Assembly: GCA_047601745.1 (NCBI GenBank)
Contig: JASGIS010000001.1
Location: 4,340,001 to 4,404,000, forward strand
Direction of reading: 5' to 3'
DNA from: JAKPAM01 sp047601745
Lineage (GTDB): Bacteria; Pseudomonadota; Gammaproteobacteria; Burkholderiales; Burkholderiaceae_E
Length of the DNA stretch: 64,000 bases
Shown here: positions 33,980 through 43,302 of the stretch, in pieces
How the letters are laid out: the number at the start of each line of letters is the position of its first letter
How positions within the stretch are numbered: the stretch's first letter is position 1
Made by a program: the position numbers and the translations under genes
Notes under the pieces: generated by a model
Seen by the model: the letters and a program-made list of their open reading frames with translations, nothing else
Database searches by the model: none
What the model was told of the DNA's origin: nothing

Positions 33980-34921
33980 ATGCTGATGTACCTGGTGCGC
34001 CGCATCCTCTCGACGATTCCGGTCGTCGTGGTCGTCGGGATCCTGGTGTTTCTGATGCTGCGGCTGACGCCCGGCGATCCGGCGTCGGTGATCGCCGGCA
34101 ACTCGGCGACCGACCAGGAGGTCGCCGAGATCCGTCACAAGCTCGGGCTCGACCAGCCGATCCTGACGCAGTTCTTCATCTGGTCCGGACAGATGCTGAC
34201 CGGCAACTTCGGCGAGTCGTTCTTCTACAAGAAGAGCGTCGGATCGCTGATCGCCGACCGGATCGAACCGACGCTGTCGCTGGCGTTCTTCACGATCGTG
34301 CTGGCCGTACTGATATCGGTGCCGCTGGGCACCTGGGCCGCTTATCGACAGGGCTCGTGGATCGATCGCATCGTCATCGGTTTCTCGGTGATGGGATTCT
34401 CGGTGCCGGTATTCGTCATCGGCTACGTGCTGATCTACGTGTTCGCGGTCCGGCTCGGCTGGTTTCCGACTCAGGGTTACCAGCGGTTGGCCGAGGGCGT
34501 CGGCGGCTACCTGTACCGGCTGGTGCTGCCGTCGCTGACGCTGGCGGTCGTCTACGTCGCGCTGCTGGCGCGGATGACGCGGACCAGCGTGCTCGAGGTG
34601 CTGAACGAGGACTACGTGCGCACCGCCCGGGCCAAGGGGCTGCCGCCGCTGAAGGTTCTGATGCGGCACGCGCTGCGCAACGCGGCGGTGCCGATCGTCA
34701 CGGTGATCGGCATCGGCATCGCGCTGCTGATCGGCGGGGTCGTCGTGACCGAGAGCGTGTTCAACATCCCGGGGCTCGGGCGCCTGACCGTCGACGCGGT
34801 GCTGGCGCGGGATTTCCCGACCGTGCAGACGGTGGTGCTGCTGTTCTCGATCGCGTACGTCCTGATCAACCTGGTGATCGACCTGCTGTACATGGTGCTC
34901 GATCCGCGGATCCGCTACTAG
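33980..34921 (+). CDS. ABC transporter permease, DppB/OppB type
   Basis: This 313-residue inner-membrane permease starts MLMYLVRRILSTIPVVVVVGILVF and has TPGDPASVIAG. The cytoplasmic EAA-loop motif that contacts the ATPase is RTARAKGLPPLKVLMRHALRNA. GGAGG lies before the ATG. It pairs with the DppC-type permease 14 bp downstream. Confidence 0.95.
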   Translation: MLMYLVRRILSTIPVVVVVGILVFLMLRLTPGDPASVIAGNSATDQEVAEIRHKLGLDQPILTQFFIWSGQMLTGNFGESFFYKKSVGSLIADRIEPTLSLAFFTIVLAVLISVPLGTWAAYRQGSWIDRIVIGFSVMGFSVPVFVIGYVLIYVFAVRLGWFPTQGYQRLAEGVGGYLYRLVLPSLTLAVVYVALLARMTRTSVLEVLNEDYVRTARAKGLPPLKVLMRHALRNAAVPIVTVIGIGIALLIGGVVVTESVFNIPGLGRLTVDAVLARDFPTVQTVVLLFSIAYVLINLVIDLLYMVLDPRIRY

Positions 34922-34935
34922 AGGACCGGCACGAA

Positions 34936-35862
34936 ATGACGACGACTCTGGAAGCATTGCCGGTCGACGCCGCCCCGGCGCGGCGCCAGGCCAGCGCGTG
35001 GGAGCGGCTCAGGAAGAACACCAGCGTGCGCATCGGCGGCCTGCTGGTGCTGTTGATGGTGGCGATGGGCGTGTGCGCGCCCTGGCTGTCGCCGCTGGAT
35101 CCGGCCGACATCAATCCGGCGGCGCGCAACAAGACGCCCGGTTTCGAGATGACGGTGCGCGACGACGACGGCAACAAGGTGACGCGCGTCGCGCGGATGG
35201 GCACCGACAGCCTCGGCCGCGACATCTATACGCGCGTCGTCTACGGCGCGCGCGTGTCGCTGATCATCGGTCTGTCGGTGGCGGTGCTAAGCGTCGCCTG
35301 CGGGTTGGTGATCGGCCTGATCGCCGGCTATTTCCGCTACCTGGACGGCGTGATCATGCGGGTCATGGACGGCCTGATGGCGATTCCGTCGATCCTGCTG
35401 GCGATCGCGCTGGTATCGCTGTCCGGCGCCAGCCTGCTGACGGTGATCATCGCGGTGGCGATCCCGCAGATCCCGACGGTCGTGCGGCTCGTGCGCTCGA
35501 TCGTGCTGTCGATCCGCGAGGAGCCGTACGTCGAGGCCGCGGTATCGGTCGGCACGCCGACGTTCAAGGTCATGTATCGCCACGTGCTGCCGAACACGTT
35601 CGCGCCGCTGATCGTGCAGGCGACCTTCATCGCCGGCTCGGCGATCCTGCTCGAGGCGATCCTGAGCTTCCTGGGCGTCGGCATTCCGCCGGACGTGCCC
35701 ACCTGGGGCAACATCATGGCCGAGGGCCGGTCGCTGTTCCAGGTCTATCCGCACATGATCCTGTTTCCCGGCATCTTCCTCGCGCTGACCGTGCTGGCGA
35801 TCAACATGCTCGGCGACGGTCTGCGCGATTCGATCGATCCTCGCATGACCAAGAAGCTGTGA
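34936..35862 (+). CDS. ABC transporter permease, DppC/OppC type
   Basis: This 308-residue second permease has a soluble N terminus, then a membrane segment (IGGLLVLLMVAMGVCAPWL), the family GTDSLGRDIYTRVVYGARVSL and the EAA loop EAAVSVGTPTFKVMYRHVLPN. ATG 34936 is taken; reading frames that extend further upstream overlap the first permease. The stop overlaps the ATPase start (TGATG). Confidence 0.95.
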   Translation: MTTTLEALPVDAAPARRQASAWERLRKNTSVRIGGLLVLLMVAMGVCAPWLSPLDPADINPAARNKTPGFEMTVRDDDGNKVTRVARMGTDSLGRDIYTRVVYGARVSLIIGLSVAVLSVACGLVIGLIAGYFRYLDGVIMRVMDGLMAIPSILLAIALVSLSGASLLTVIIAVAIPQIPTVVRLVRSIVLSIREEPYVEAAVSVGTPTFKVMYRHVLPNTFAPLIVQATFIAGSAILLEAILSFLGVGIPPDVPTWGNIMAEGRSLFQVYPHMILFPGIFLALTVLAINMLGDGLRDSIDPRMTKKL

Positions 35863-37520
35863 TGAGCGACTCCGTGTCCGCCAATGCCGCCCCCGCGCCC
35901 GTCCTCGACGTGCGCGGGCTGAAGATCCGCCTGCCCGAGGGCGGCGATCGCCGCTATGCGGTCAACGACGTCGGCTTCAGCGTCGGTCCCGGCGAGATCG
36001 TCTGCCTGGTCGGCGAATCGGGATCGGGCAAGTCGGTGATCTCGTTCTCGGTGATGGGCCTGCTGGCCAAGGCGCTGAAGATCGAGAGCGGCCGCATCGC
36101 GCTGCAGGGCGAGGACCTGGCCGGCGCGTCCGAGGAGCGGCTGCGCGCGCTGCGCTGCACGCGGATGGGGATGATCTTCCAGGAGCCGATGACGGCGCTC
36201 AATCCGGTCATGCGTTGCGGCGCGCAGCTCGACGAGGTGCTGCGCGAGCACACGCGGCTGAACGCCGCGCAGCGCCGCGAGAAGATCCTCGAGATGATCC
36301 GCCAGGTGCATCTGCCGGATCCCGAGCGGATGTACGCGTCGTTCCCGCACCAGTTGTCCGGCGGGCAGCGCCAGCGGATCATGATCGCGATGGCGCTGAT
36401 CCTCGAGCCGGCGCTGCTGATCGCCGACGAGCCGACGACGGCGCTGGACGTGACGACCCAGGCGCAGATCCTCAAGCTGATCAAGGAGCTGCAGCTCACC
36501 AAGGGCACCGGCGTGCTGTTCATCACGCACGATTTCGGCGTGGTCGCCGAGATCGCCGATCGCGTCGCCGTGCTCAAGCACGGCGAGCTGGTCGAGGTCG
36601 GCACGACCGCCGAGGTGCTGCGAAACCCCCGGCACGCGTACACGAAGATGCTGATCGACGCGGTGCCCGGGCACGAGCCGCCGACGCGCGACGAGCAGGC
36701 GGCCGCGGCCGAGCCGATCGTGCTCAAGACCGTCGACCTGGCCAAGACCTATACGACGGTGTCGCTGCTCGGCGGCAAGCGCACGGTCGACGCGGCGCGG
36801 GACGTCAACCTGGAGATCCGGCGCGGCCAGACGCTGGGCATCGTCGGCGAATCCGGCTCGGGCAAGTCGACGGTGGCCCGCTGCATCGCGCGGCTGATCG
36901 ACCCGAGCGAGGGGCGGGTGCTGCTGAGCGGCGCCGACATCGCCCAGGTTCGCTCGAACCGGCTGCACCAGATGCGGCGCAGGGTGCAGGTGATCTTCCA
37001 GGATCCTTATCGATCGCTGAGCCCGCGCCGGACGGTGGGCGATTCGATCATCGAAGGCCCGATGAACTACGGCGTGTCGCGCGATGACGCGCTGGTCCGC
37101 GCGCGCAAGCTGCTGGGCATCCTGCGGCTCGAAGAATCGGCGCTCGCGCGTTATCCGCACGAGTTCTCGGGCGGACAGCGGCAACGGATCTGCATCGCCC
37201 GCGCGCTGGCGATGGAGCCGGAACTGCTGATCGCCGATGAAGCCGTCTCGGCATTGGACGTGTCGGTGCAGGCGCAGGTGCTGCAACTGCTCGAAGAGAT
37301 CCGCCACTCGCTGAACCTGGCCGTGCTGTTCATCACGCACGACCTGCGAGTGGCCGCGCAGGTCTGCGACCAGGTCGCCGTGATGTCGAAGGGGCGCGTC
37401 GTCGAATACGGCAGCGCGCACCAGATCTTCACCGCGCCGCGGCACGAGTACACGCGCGCGCTGTTCGACGCGGCACCGGGGCGCGATTTCGAGTTCGCGC
37501 GGACGTCGGCGCCGGCCTGA
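35862..37520 (+). CDS. Fused DppD-DppF type ABC ATPase
   Basis: This single 552-residue protein carries both ATPase domains of a peptide-type importer. Domain 1 (about 10-265) has GESGSGKSVISF, HQLSGGQRQRIMIAMAL and LIADEPTTALDV. Domain 2 (about 285-540) has GESGSGKSTVARCIARL, HEFSGGQRQRICIARAL and LIADEAVSALDVSVQAQ; note Ala for the usual Pro after the Walker B Glu. Each ends in the Opp/Dpp family C-terminal segment (HAYTKMLIDAVPG, HEYTRALFDAAPG). Fused DF pairs are known in this family. It is translationally coupled to the DppC-type permease. Confidence 0.95.
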   Translation: MSDSVSANAAPAPVLDVRGLKIRLPEGGDRRYAVNDVGFSVGPGEIVCLVGESGSGKSVISFSVMGLLAKALKIESGRIALQGEDLAGASEERLRALRCTRMGMIFQEPMTALNPVMRCGAQLDEVLREHTRLNAAQRREKILEMIRQVHLPDPERMYASFPHQLSGGQRQRIMIAMALILEPALLIADEPTTALDVTTQAQILKLIKELQLTKGTGVLFITHDFGVVAEIADRVAVLKHGELVEVGTTAEVLRNPRHAYTKMLIDAVPGHEPPTRDEQAAAAEPIVLKTVDLAKTYTTVSLLGGKRTVDAARDVNLEIRRGQTLGIVGESGSGKSTVARCIARLIDPSEGRVLLSGADIAQVRSNRLHQMRRRVQVIFQDPYRSLSPRRTVGDSIIEGPMNYGVSRDDALVRARKLLGILRLEESALARYPHEFSGGQRQRICIARALAMEPELLIADEAVSALDVSVQAQVLQLLEEIRHSLNLAVLFITHDLRVAAQVCDQVAVMSKGRVVEYGSAHQIFTAPRHEYTRALFDAAPGRDFEFARTSAPA

Positions 37521-37521
37521 G

Positions 37522-37596
37522 GCTTCGCGCCGCCGGACTTCGCGACGACGGACCTCGCGCTGCCGGGCCTCGTGAGGACAGGTCTCGTGACGACGG
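37522..37596. repeat. Five 15-bp degenerate tandem repeats
   Basis: Units at 37522, 37537, 37552, 37567 and 37582 follow the pattern RYYTCGYGNNGNCRG and begin just after the ATPase stop codon. They continue the reading direction of the gene but lie outside it. Confidence 0.75.
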
Positions 37597-37612
37597 GTCC
37601 GCGGTGCCGATT

Positions 37613-37654
37613 CGATTCGCGTGCGAATCGGCTCGATGCGCGAATCGGCTCGGT
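37613..37654. terminator. Inverted repeat and 17-bp direct repeat between convergent genes
   Basis: CGATTCGC-GT-GCGAATCG (37613-37630) is a perfect inverted repeat able to form a hairpin between the convergent ATPase and SDR genes. A 17-bp near-duplicate (37621-37637 and 37638-37654) provides a second GCGAATCG arm, so alternative hairpins are possible. A terminator role is likely but not proven. Confidence 0.4.
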
Positions 37655-37666
37655 GCGCGGACCGCG

Positions 37667-38449
37667 CTACGTGTACCAGGTCGAACGGCCGCCGTCCGAC
37701 GCGATGATCTGGCCGGTGGTGTTGCCCGAGGCCTGGCTGAAGAAGTGCAGGATCGGCCCCGTCATCTCGCTGGGATCGGCGACCCTGCCGAGCGGCGCCG
37801 CCTTCGCCGCGTTGTCGAAGAACTTCTTCGTTTCTTCGGGGCTGCCGGCGATGCTCGCCGCCAGCGGCGTGACGTGCAGGCCGGGGGCGATGCAGTTGAC
37901 GCGGATGCCGTGGGCACCCAGCTCGCCGGCGAGCGAGCGGGTCAGGCCGATGATCGCGCCCTTCGACGCTGCATACGTGTGGCTGGGGAACTGCACGCGG
38001 CCCATGAAGCCGTTCAGCGACGAGATCAGCACGATGCTGCCGCCGTTGCGGCTCGCGATCATCCGGCGCGCCGCTTCCCGGACCGCGTGGATCGTGCCGT
38101 CGACGTTGACGCCGAAGACCTTGTCGATCTCCTGCTGCGTGACTTCGGTGATGCCGTGGCGGGGCGACACGATCGCGGCGATCGTGACGAGGTAATCGAC
38201 CCGGCCGTCCCAGTGTTCGTCGATCTGCTCGAAGGCCTCGAGGACCTGCTCGTACGACGAGACGTCCGCCCCGGCCATCAGCAGGTTCTCGTGCGCCATG
38301 TCGGTTTCGGCGAGCACGGGCGGCAGGTCGATCCCGAGCACGCGCGTCCCGCGCTCCAGCAGTGTCTCGACGACGTTGCGGCCCATCGGCCCGACGGCGC
38401 CGGTGACGACCGCGACCTTGCCGGCCCATTCGTTCTTTTCATCGTTCAT
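37667..38449 (-). CDS. SDR family oxidoreductase
   Basis: This 260-residue short-chain dehydrogenase/reductase has cofactor loop TGAVGPMG (16-23), where the usual third Gly pattern is altered by Pro-Met. The catalytic residues are Ser143/144 (VLISSLNG), Tyr159 and Lys163 (TYAASKG), followed by GIRVNCIAPGLHVTP and a C-terminal TGQIIASDGGRSTW. The AAI segment replaces the common NNAG motif (VTIAAIVSP). The substrate is unknown. A perfect 20-bp palindrome lies just before the ribosome site. Confidence 0.93.
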   Translation of the reverse strand: MNDEKNEWAGKVAVVTGAVGPMGRNVVETLLERGTRVLGIDLPPVLAETDMAHENLLMAGADVSSYEQVLEAFEQIDEHWDGRVDYLVTIAAIVSPRHGITEVTQQEIDKVFGVNVDGTIHAVREAARRMIASRNGGSIVLISSLNGFMGRVQFPSHTYAASKGAIIGLTRSLAGELGAHGIRVNCIAPGLHVTPLAASIAGSPEETKKFFDNAAKAAPLGRVADPSEMTGPILHFFSQASGNTTGQIIASDGGRSTWYT

Positions 38450-38465
38450 CGCGTGCTCCTCGTTT

Positions 38466-38485
38466 TCCGGACGTCGACGTCCGGA
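38466..38485. promoter_or_regulatory. Perfect 20-bp palindrome upstream of the SDR gene
   Basis: TCCGGACGTC/GACGTCCGGA is a perfect 10+10 palindrome, 17 bp before the SDR start codon and about 80 bp after the dctA stop on the same strand. It could be an operator for the SDR gene or the stem of a dctA terminator. Confidence 0.55.
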
Positions 38486-38564
38486 TCCTCCAGGAGGCGA
38501 TGTTACCGCTCAGAATCCGCGAGCGAACCGGACCCGCGGGCGCGGTTGGTTCGTTTACGGATTT

Positions 38565-39896
38565 TCAGTGCATCGGCATGCTGCCGGCCGCCATCGCGAC
38601 CGGCAGTTCGTCCGCCGCGCCGGCATCCGGGATCGGCACGCGCCCGTCGAGCACCGCGTGCGCGCGTTCGCGATCGATGTCGCCCTCCCACGCGGCGATC
38701 GCCACCGTGGCCACGCAGTTGCCGACCAGGTTGCCCAGCGCGCGGGCGATGCCCATGAACCAGTCGACCGACAGCACCAGCACGAGGCCGATCGCCGGGA
38801 TCGCCGGCACCGCGTGCAGCGTGGCGGCCAGCACCACGATCGCCGAGCCCGGCACGCCGTGCGCGCCCTTGGACGTCACCAGCGAGATCAGCAGGATCGT
38901 CAGCAGGTCGGTCATCGTCACCGGCGTGTTGGTGGCCTGCGCGATGAACACCGCGGCCAGCGTGATGTAGATCGAGAACGCGTCGAGGTTGAACGAATAA
39001 CCGGTCGGCACGACCAGGCCCACCGTCGAGTCGCGGATCCCCATGCCGCGCAGCTTGGCCATGATCTGCGGCAGCACGCTGTCGGACGAGGTCGTCGCGA
39101 ACACGACCATCAGCTCCTCGCGCAGGTAGCGCAGCAGCTTGACCAGGCTGAAGCCCGACACGCGCATCACGAGCCCGAGCACGACGAACACGAACAGCAG
39201 CACGGCCACGTAATACAGCACGACCAGCATGCCGAGCTGGCGCAGCGATCCGATCCCGTACCGGCCGACCGTGAACGCGATCGCGCCCAGCACGCCGAGC
39301 GGCGCCAGCTTGATCAGGATGCCCATGATCTTGAACAGCACCAGCGACAACTGGTCGATCAGCGCGGCCACGCCCTTGGCCTTGTCGCCGAGCAGCGCCA
39401 GCGCGCAGCCGAACAGCACCGCGAACAGCAGCACCTGCAGCACGTCGCCGGTCGCGAACGCGTTGACCACCGTGTTCGGGATCAGCTTCATCAGGAACTC
39501 GACGGTGCCGCCGCCCGCCAGCTTGCTGGCGTTGTCGGCATAAGCGGCCATCGCCGCCGGATCGAGCGTCTTCGGATCGACGTTCATGCCGACGCCCGGC
39601 TCGAACACGTAGGCGAGCACCAGTCCCAGCGCCAGCGCGATCGTCGTCAGCGCCTCGAAGTAGATCAGCGCCTTGACGCCGACCCGTCCGACCCGCTTGA
39701 GGTCGCCGGCGCCGGCGATGCCGTGCACGACGACGCAGAAGACCAGCACCGGGATGATCATCTTGATCAGCTTGATGAACCCGTCGCCGAGCGGTTTGAG
39801 CGCGACCGCCTTGTCGGGGGCGAGCAGGCCCAGCGCGACGCCGGCCAGCAGCGCGACGACGACTTGGCCGAACAACGAACGCAGGAATCTTGGCAT
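38565..39896 (-). CDS. dctA: C4-dicarboxylate:cation symporter DctA
   Basis: This 443-residue symporter of the DAACS family imports succinate, fumarate and malate. Family motifs are IKLIKMIIPVLVFCVVVHGIA, the serine-rich ATTSSDSVLPQIMAKL (hairpin HP1), PTGYSFNLDAFSIY and LLTILLISLVTSKGAHGVPGSAIVVL. The length and start MPRFLRSLFGQVVVALLAG match DctA. It is divergent from the LpxH-like gene across 133 bp. The class I fumarase at 40865 would use the same C4 acids, although it is a separate unit. Confidence 0.95.
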   Translation of the reverse strand: MPRFLRSLFGQVVVALLAGVALGLLAPDKAVALKPLGDGFIKLIKMIIPVLVFCVVVHGIAGAGDLKRVGRVGVKALIYFEALTTIALALGLVLAYVFEPGVGMNVDPKTLDPAAMAAYADNASKLAGGGTVEFLMKLIPNTVVNAFATGDVLQVLLFAVLFGCALALLGDKAKGVAALIDQLSLVLFKIMGILIKLAPLGVLGAIAFTVGRYGIGSLRQLGMLVVLYYVAVLLFVFVVLGLVMRVSGFSLVKLLRYLREELMVVFATTSSDSVLPQIMAKLRGMGIRDSTVGLVVPTGYSFNLDAFSIYITLAAVFIAQATNTPVTMTDLLTILLISLVTSKGAHGVPGSAIVVLAATLHAVPAIPAIGLVLVLSVDWFMGIARALGNLVGNCVATVAIAAWEGDIDRERAHAVLDGRVPIPDAGAADELPVAMAAGSMPMH

Positions 39897-40029
39897 GTCG
39901 GATCCAGAACGGGAGCGGGCAGGGAGCGGCTCGACCTTGTCATCGAACCTTCATCGGATCCCCATGCAAATGTCATGCAAGCGCTGTTCAATGGGGGAAC
40001 GCCCGCGAGGCGCCAGACCCTGACGAAGA

Positions 40030-40857
40030 ATGCGCCCGAACGACCTGCCCGAATCGATCATGCCCCGTTATCGGGCGATCTGGATCTCCGACCTGCACCT
40101 GGGCACGCCCGGCTGCAAGGCCGACTACCTGCTCGACTTCCTGCGCTGGAACGACTCGCAGACGCTGTACCTGGTCGGCGACATCATCGACGGCTGGCAA
40201 CTGAAGAAGAACTGGTTCTGGCACCAGACGCACAACGACGTCGTGCAGAAGGTGCTGCGCAAGGCGCGCAAGGGCGCCCGCGTCGTGTTCATCCCCGGCA
40301 ACCACGACGCGTTCGCGAGGCAGTTCCTGGGCATCGCGTTCGGCCAGATCGAGGTCGTCGACGAGGCCGTGCACGTCACCGCGGACGGGCGCCGGCTGCT
40401 GGTCGTGCACGGCGACCGCTTCGACGGCGTGATCCAGCATGCGCGCTGGCTCGCGTATCTCGGCGATTCGCTGTACACGATGGTGCTCAGGCTGAATCAC
40501 GGGTTCAACCGGATCCGCGCCCGCATGGGCCTGCGCTACTGGTCGCTGTCGCAGTACCTGAAGCACCGCGTCAAGAACGCCGTGTCGTTCATTTCGCAGT
40601 TCGAGCACGCGCTGGCCGACGAAGCGCGCCGGCGCGGCCTGGACGGCGTCGTCTGCGGGCACATCCACAAGGCCGAGATCCGCGAGATCGACGGCTTGCT
40701 GTACTGCAACGACGGCGATTGGGTCGAGAGCCTGTCGGCGCTGGTCGAGACCTGGGACGGCGAACTGAAGATCGTCGTCTGGGACGAGATCGTCGGCGAG
40801 GGCGCGGCGGCCGTGAAGGCGGCCGCCGAGTCGAGCTCGCCGCGCGTGACGGCGTAG
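40030..40857 (+). CDS. LpxH-like metallophosphoesterase (UDP-2,3-diacylglucosamine diphosphatase family)
   Basis: This 275-residue calcineurin-like phosphoesterase has metal-site motifs ISDLHLG (D21, H23), LVGDIIDGW (D51), IPGNHDAF (N91, H92), VVHGDRFD and CGHIHKAEI. The arrangement is that of the LpxH2-type proteins rather than canonical LpxH. The inferred function is cleavage of UDP-diacylglucosamine in lipid A synthesis or a related lipid diphosphate. ATG 40030 is used; ATG 40060 is a second candidate. It is convergent with fumarase, with 7 bp between. Confidence 0.85.
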   Translation: MRPNDLPESIMPRYRAIWISDLHLGTPGCKADYLLDFLRWNDSQTLYLVGDIIDGWQLKKNWFWHQTHNDVVQKVLRKARKGARVVFIPGNHDAFARQFLGIAFGQIEVVDEAVHVTADGRRLLVVHGDRFDGVIQHARWLAYLGDSLYTMVLRLNHGFNRIRARMGLRYWSLSQYLKHRVKNAVSFISQFEHALADEARRRGLDGVVCGHIHKAEIREIDGLLYCNDGDWVESLSALVETWDGELKIVVWDEIVGEGAAAVKAAAESSSPRVTA

Positions 40858-40864
40858 GAACGGA

Positions 40865-42388
40865 TCAGTCGGCCAGCGCCGGCGTCCGCTGGATCAGCGC
40901 CTGCCACTTCTTCGGCCCGGTCTCGTGCACCGACGTGCCGTCGGAGCTGACGGCGACGGTGACCGGCATGTCGACGACGTCGAACTCGTAGATCGCTTCC
41001 ATGCCCAGGTCGGCGAAGCCGACGACCCGCGACGCCTTGACCGCCTTCGAGACCAGGTAGGCGGCACCGCCGACGGCCATCAGGTAGGCCGAGCGGTGCT
41101 TGCGGATCGCCTCGATCGCCGTCGGGCCGCGTTCGGCCTTGCCGATCATCGCGATCAGTCCGGTCTTGTCGAGCATCATCTCGGTGAACTTGTCCATCCG
41201 CGTGGCCGTGGTCGGACCGGCCGGGCCGACGACCTCGTCGCGCACCGGATCGACCGGGCCGACGTAATAGATGACGCGGTTGCGGAAGTCGACCGGCAGC
41301 GGCTCGCCCTTGGCGAGCATGTCCTGGATCCGCTTGTGCGCGGCGTCGCGGCCGGTCAGCATCTTGCCGGACAGCAGCAGCGTCTGCCCCGGCGTCCACG
41401 ACGCGACTTCTTCGGGGGTCAGCGTGTCGAGGTTCACGCGCTGCGACTTCTTGACGTCGGGCGTCCAGCTCACGTCGGGCCAGTCGCCGAGCCGCGGCGG
41501 TTCGAGCATCGCCGGACCCGAGCCGTCGAGCACGAAATGCGCGTGGCGCGTGGCCGCGCAGTTCGGGATCATCGCCACCGGCTTGGACGCCGCGTGCGTC
41601 GGGAACATGCTGATCTTGACGTCGAGCACCGTCGTCAGGCCGCCCAGGCCCTGCGCGCCGATGCCCAGCGCGTTGACCTTGTGGTACAGCTCGACGCGCA
41701 GTTCTTCGAGCGCGTCCTTCGGACCGCGGGCCAGCAGCTCGGCCATGTCCAGCGGCTCCATCAGCGACTCCTTGGCCATCAGCATCGCCTTTTCGGCGGT
41801 GCCGCCGATGCCGATCCCGAGCATGCCCGGCGGACACCAGCCGGCGCCCATCGTCGGCACGGTCTTGAGCACCCAGTCGACCAGCGAGTCCGACGGATTG
41901 AGCATCACGAACTTGGTCTTGTTCTCGGAGCCGCCGCCCTTGGCGGCCACCGTCACGTCGAGCTTGTCGCCGGGAACGACCTCCATGTGCACGACGGCCG
42001 GCGCGTTGTCCTGCGTGTTCTTGCGCGCGAACTGCGGATCGGCGACGACCGAGGCGCGCAGCACGTTGTCCGGGTGCAGGTAGCCGCGGCGCACGCCCTC
42101 GTCGCACATCTGCGCGACCGACATCGTCGCGCCGTCCCAGCGCACGTCCATGCCGATCTTCAGGAACACGTTGACGATGCCGGTGTCCTGGCAGATCGGC
42201 CGGTGGCCCTCGGCGCTCATCCGCGAGTTGGTCAGGATCTGCGCGATCGCGTCGCGGGCGGCCTCGCTCTTTTCGAGCTCGTAGGCCTTGGCCAGGTGCC
42301 GGATGTAGTCGGCCGGGTGGTAGTAGCTGATGAACTGCAGCGCATCGGCGATGGACTGGATGAGATCATCCTGTCGAATGACGGTCAT
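40865..42388 (-). CDS. fumA: Fumarate hydratase, class I ([4Fe-4S])
   Basis: The enzyme interconverts fumarate and malate in the TCA cycle. At 507 residues, the N-terminal alpha part holds the first cluster Cys in RPICQDTGIVNVF, followed by GGGSENKTKF and WCPPGMLGIGIGGTAEKAM. The C-terminal beta part has HKRIQDMLAKGEPLPVDF, YYVGPVDPVRDEVVGPAGPTTATRMD and VGGAAYLVSKAV. It is a single-chain oxygen-sensitive type that depends on Fe-S assembly. It lies 27 bp downstream of the UPF0114 gene's stop on the same strand. Confidence 0.95.
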   Translation of the reverse strand: MTVIRQDDLIQSIADALQFISYYHPADYIRHLAKAYELEKSEAARDAIAQILTNSRMSAEGHRPICQDTGIVNVFLKIGMDVRWDGATMSVAQMCDEGVRRGYLHPDNVLRASVVADPQFARKNTQDNAPAVVHMEVVPGDKLDVTVAAKGGGSENKTKFVMLNPSDSLVDWVLKTVPTMGAGWCPPGMLGIGIGGTAEKAMLMAKESLMEPLDMAELLARGPKDALEELRVELYHKVNALGIGAQGLGGLTTVLDVKISMFPTHAASKPVAMIPNCAATRHAHFVLDGSGPAMLEPPRLGDWPDVSWTPDVKKSQRVNLDTLTPEEVASWTPGQTLLLSGKMLTGRDAAHKRIQDMLAKGEPLPVDFRNRVIYYVGPVDPVRDEVVGPAGPTTATRMDKFTEMMLDKTGLIAMIGKAERGPTAIEAIRKHRSAYLMAVGGAAYLVSKAVKASRVVGFADLGMEAIYEFDVVDMPVTVAVSSDGTSVHETGPKKWQALIQRTPALAD

Positions 42389-42415
42389 GGTGACGACAAG
42401 CCTGAAAAAGTAGAG

Positions 42416-43081
42416 TCAATGATCGGGCGGCTCGGCCGGGGGGCGTACCGCGTGCGTCGGGTCCGGCGCCGCGGACGGGCCGGCCTCGTGGTTCTCCAGA
42501 TCCGAATGATGGACCATCACGCGATCGATCAGCGCGATCGCCAGTGCCGACAGCAGGAAGACGCAGTGGATGATCGTCTGCCACAGCAGCGATTTGTCGG
42601 ACACGGTGTTGGTCGAGATGAAGGTCTTGAGCAGGTGGATCGACGAGATGCCGATGATCGCCGTGCCCAGCTTGACCTTCAACACGTTGGCATTGACGTG
42701 CGACAGCCATTCGGGCTGGTCCGGGTGGTCGTCCAGGTTCAGCCGCGACACGAAGGTCTCGTAGCCGCCGACGATGACCATGATCAGCAGGTTCGAGATC
42801 ATCACGACGTCGATCAGCGACAGCACGATGATCATCACCACGGTTTCCTTGTTGTCGGCCGCGATGTGCAGCCGCTCCGCGGCGTGGTGCAGCGCGTCGG
42901 GGCTCCACAGCAGCGTCACCAGGTGGACCAGCTCTTCGAAGAACAGCACGACGTAGACGACCTGCGCGACGATCAGCCCCAGGTACAGCGGCAACTGCAG
43001 CCAGCGGCTGGCGAAGATCAGCGCGGGCAGCGGGCGCAGCCTGGGGACCGGGCGGGACGGGGTGAAGTCTTTCTTTGCCAT
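42416..43081 (-). CDS. UPF0114 (YqhA/TIGR00645) family membrane protein
   Basis: This 221-residue protein has three or four hydrophobic segments (LYLGLIVAQVVYVVLFFEELV, VVMIIVLSLIDVVMISNLLIMVIVGGYE, LGTAIIGISSIHLLKTF, IIHCVFLLSALAIALIDRVM). The VSRLNLDDHPDQPEWL and HVNANVLKVKLGTAI segments are diagnostic of UPF0114. The function is unknown. The N-terminal 20 residues are basic and cytoplasmic, with MAKKDFTPSRP as the start. It is followed by fumarase. Confidence 0.9.
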   Translation of the reverse strand: MAKKDFTPSRPVPRLRPLPALIFASRWLQLPLYLGLIVAQVVYVVLFFEELVHLVTLLWSPDALHHAAERLHIAADNKETVVMIIVLSLIDVVMISNLLIMVIVGGYETFVSRLNLDDHPDQPEWLSHVNANVLKVKLGTAIIGISSIHLLKTFISTNTVSDKSLLWQTIIHCVFLLSALAIALIDRVMVHHSDLENHEAGPSAAPDPTHAVRPPAEPPDH

Positions 43082-43302
43082 GGGAAACCAGGGGAAAAGG
43101 GGAGATGAGGCGGCGCGCGCCGCGCGGGATCGGCGCGATTCTAACGGATCGATCGGACCGCCCGTCCGCCGGTGCCGGCCTCATCCGCGTAAGTTGGGAG
43201 TAAGTCTCCCCTCCTACTGTTACGATCGCAATCGCGGCGGATGCGCGAGGTTCGGCCGCCGATCGTATCGAGCCGATACGAAAGACAGACAGGAGAGACA
43301 TC

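Noticed and set aside
38298..40991. Very long plus-strand open frame (897 codons) across SDR, dctA and LpxH-like genes
   Set aside because: It is antisense to two recognised genes and His/Arg/Asp/Gln-rich, with no motif. It is a GC-rich artefact.
43196..43210. GGGAG-TAAGT-CTCCC inverted repeat upstream of acs as an operator
   Set aside because: It is short (5-bp arms) and could be chance; no known regulator site matches.
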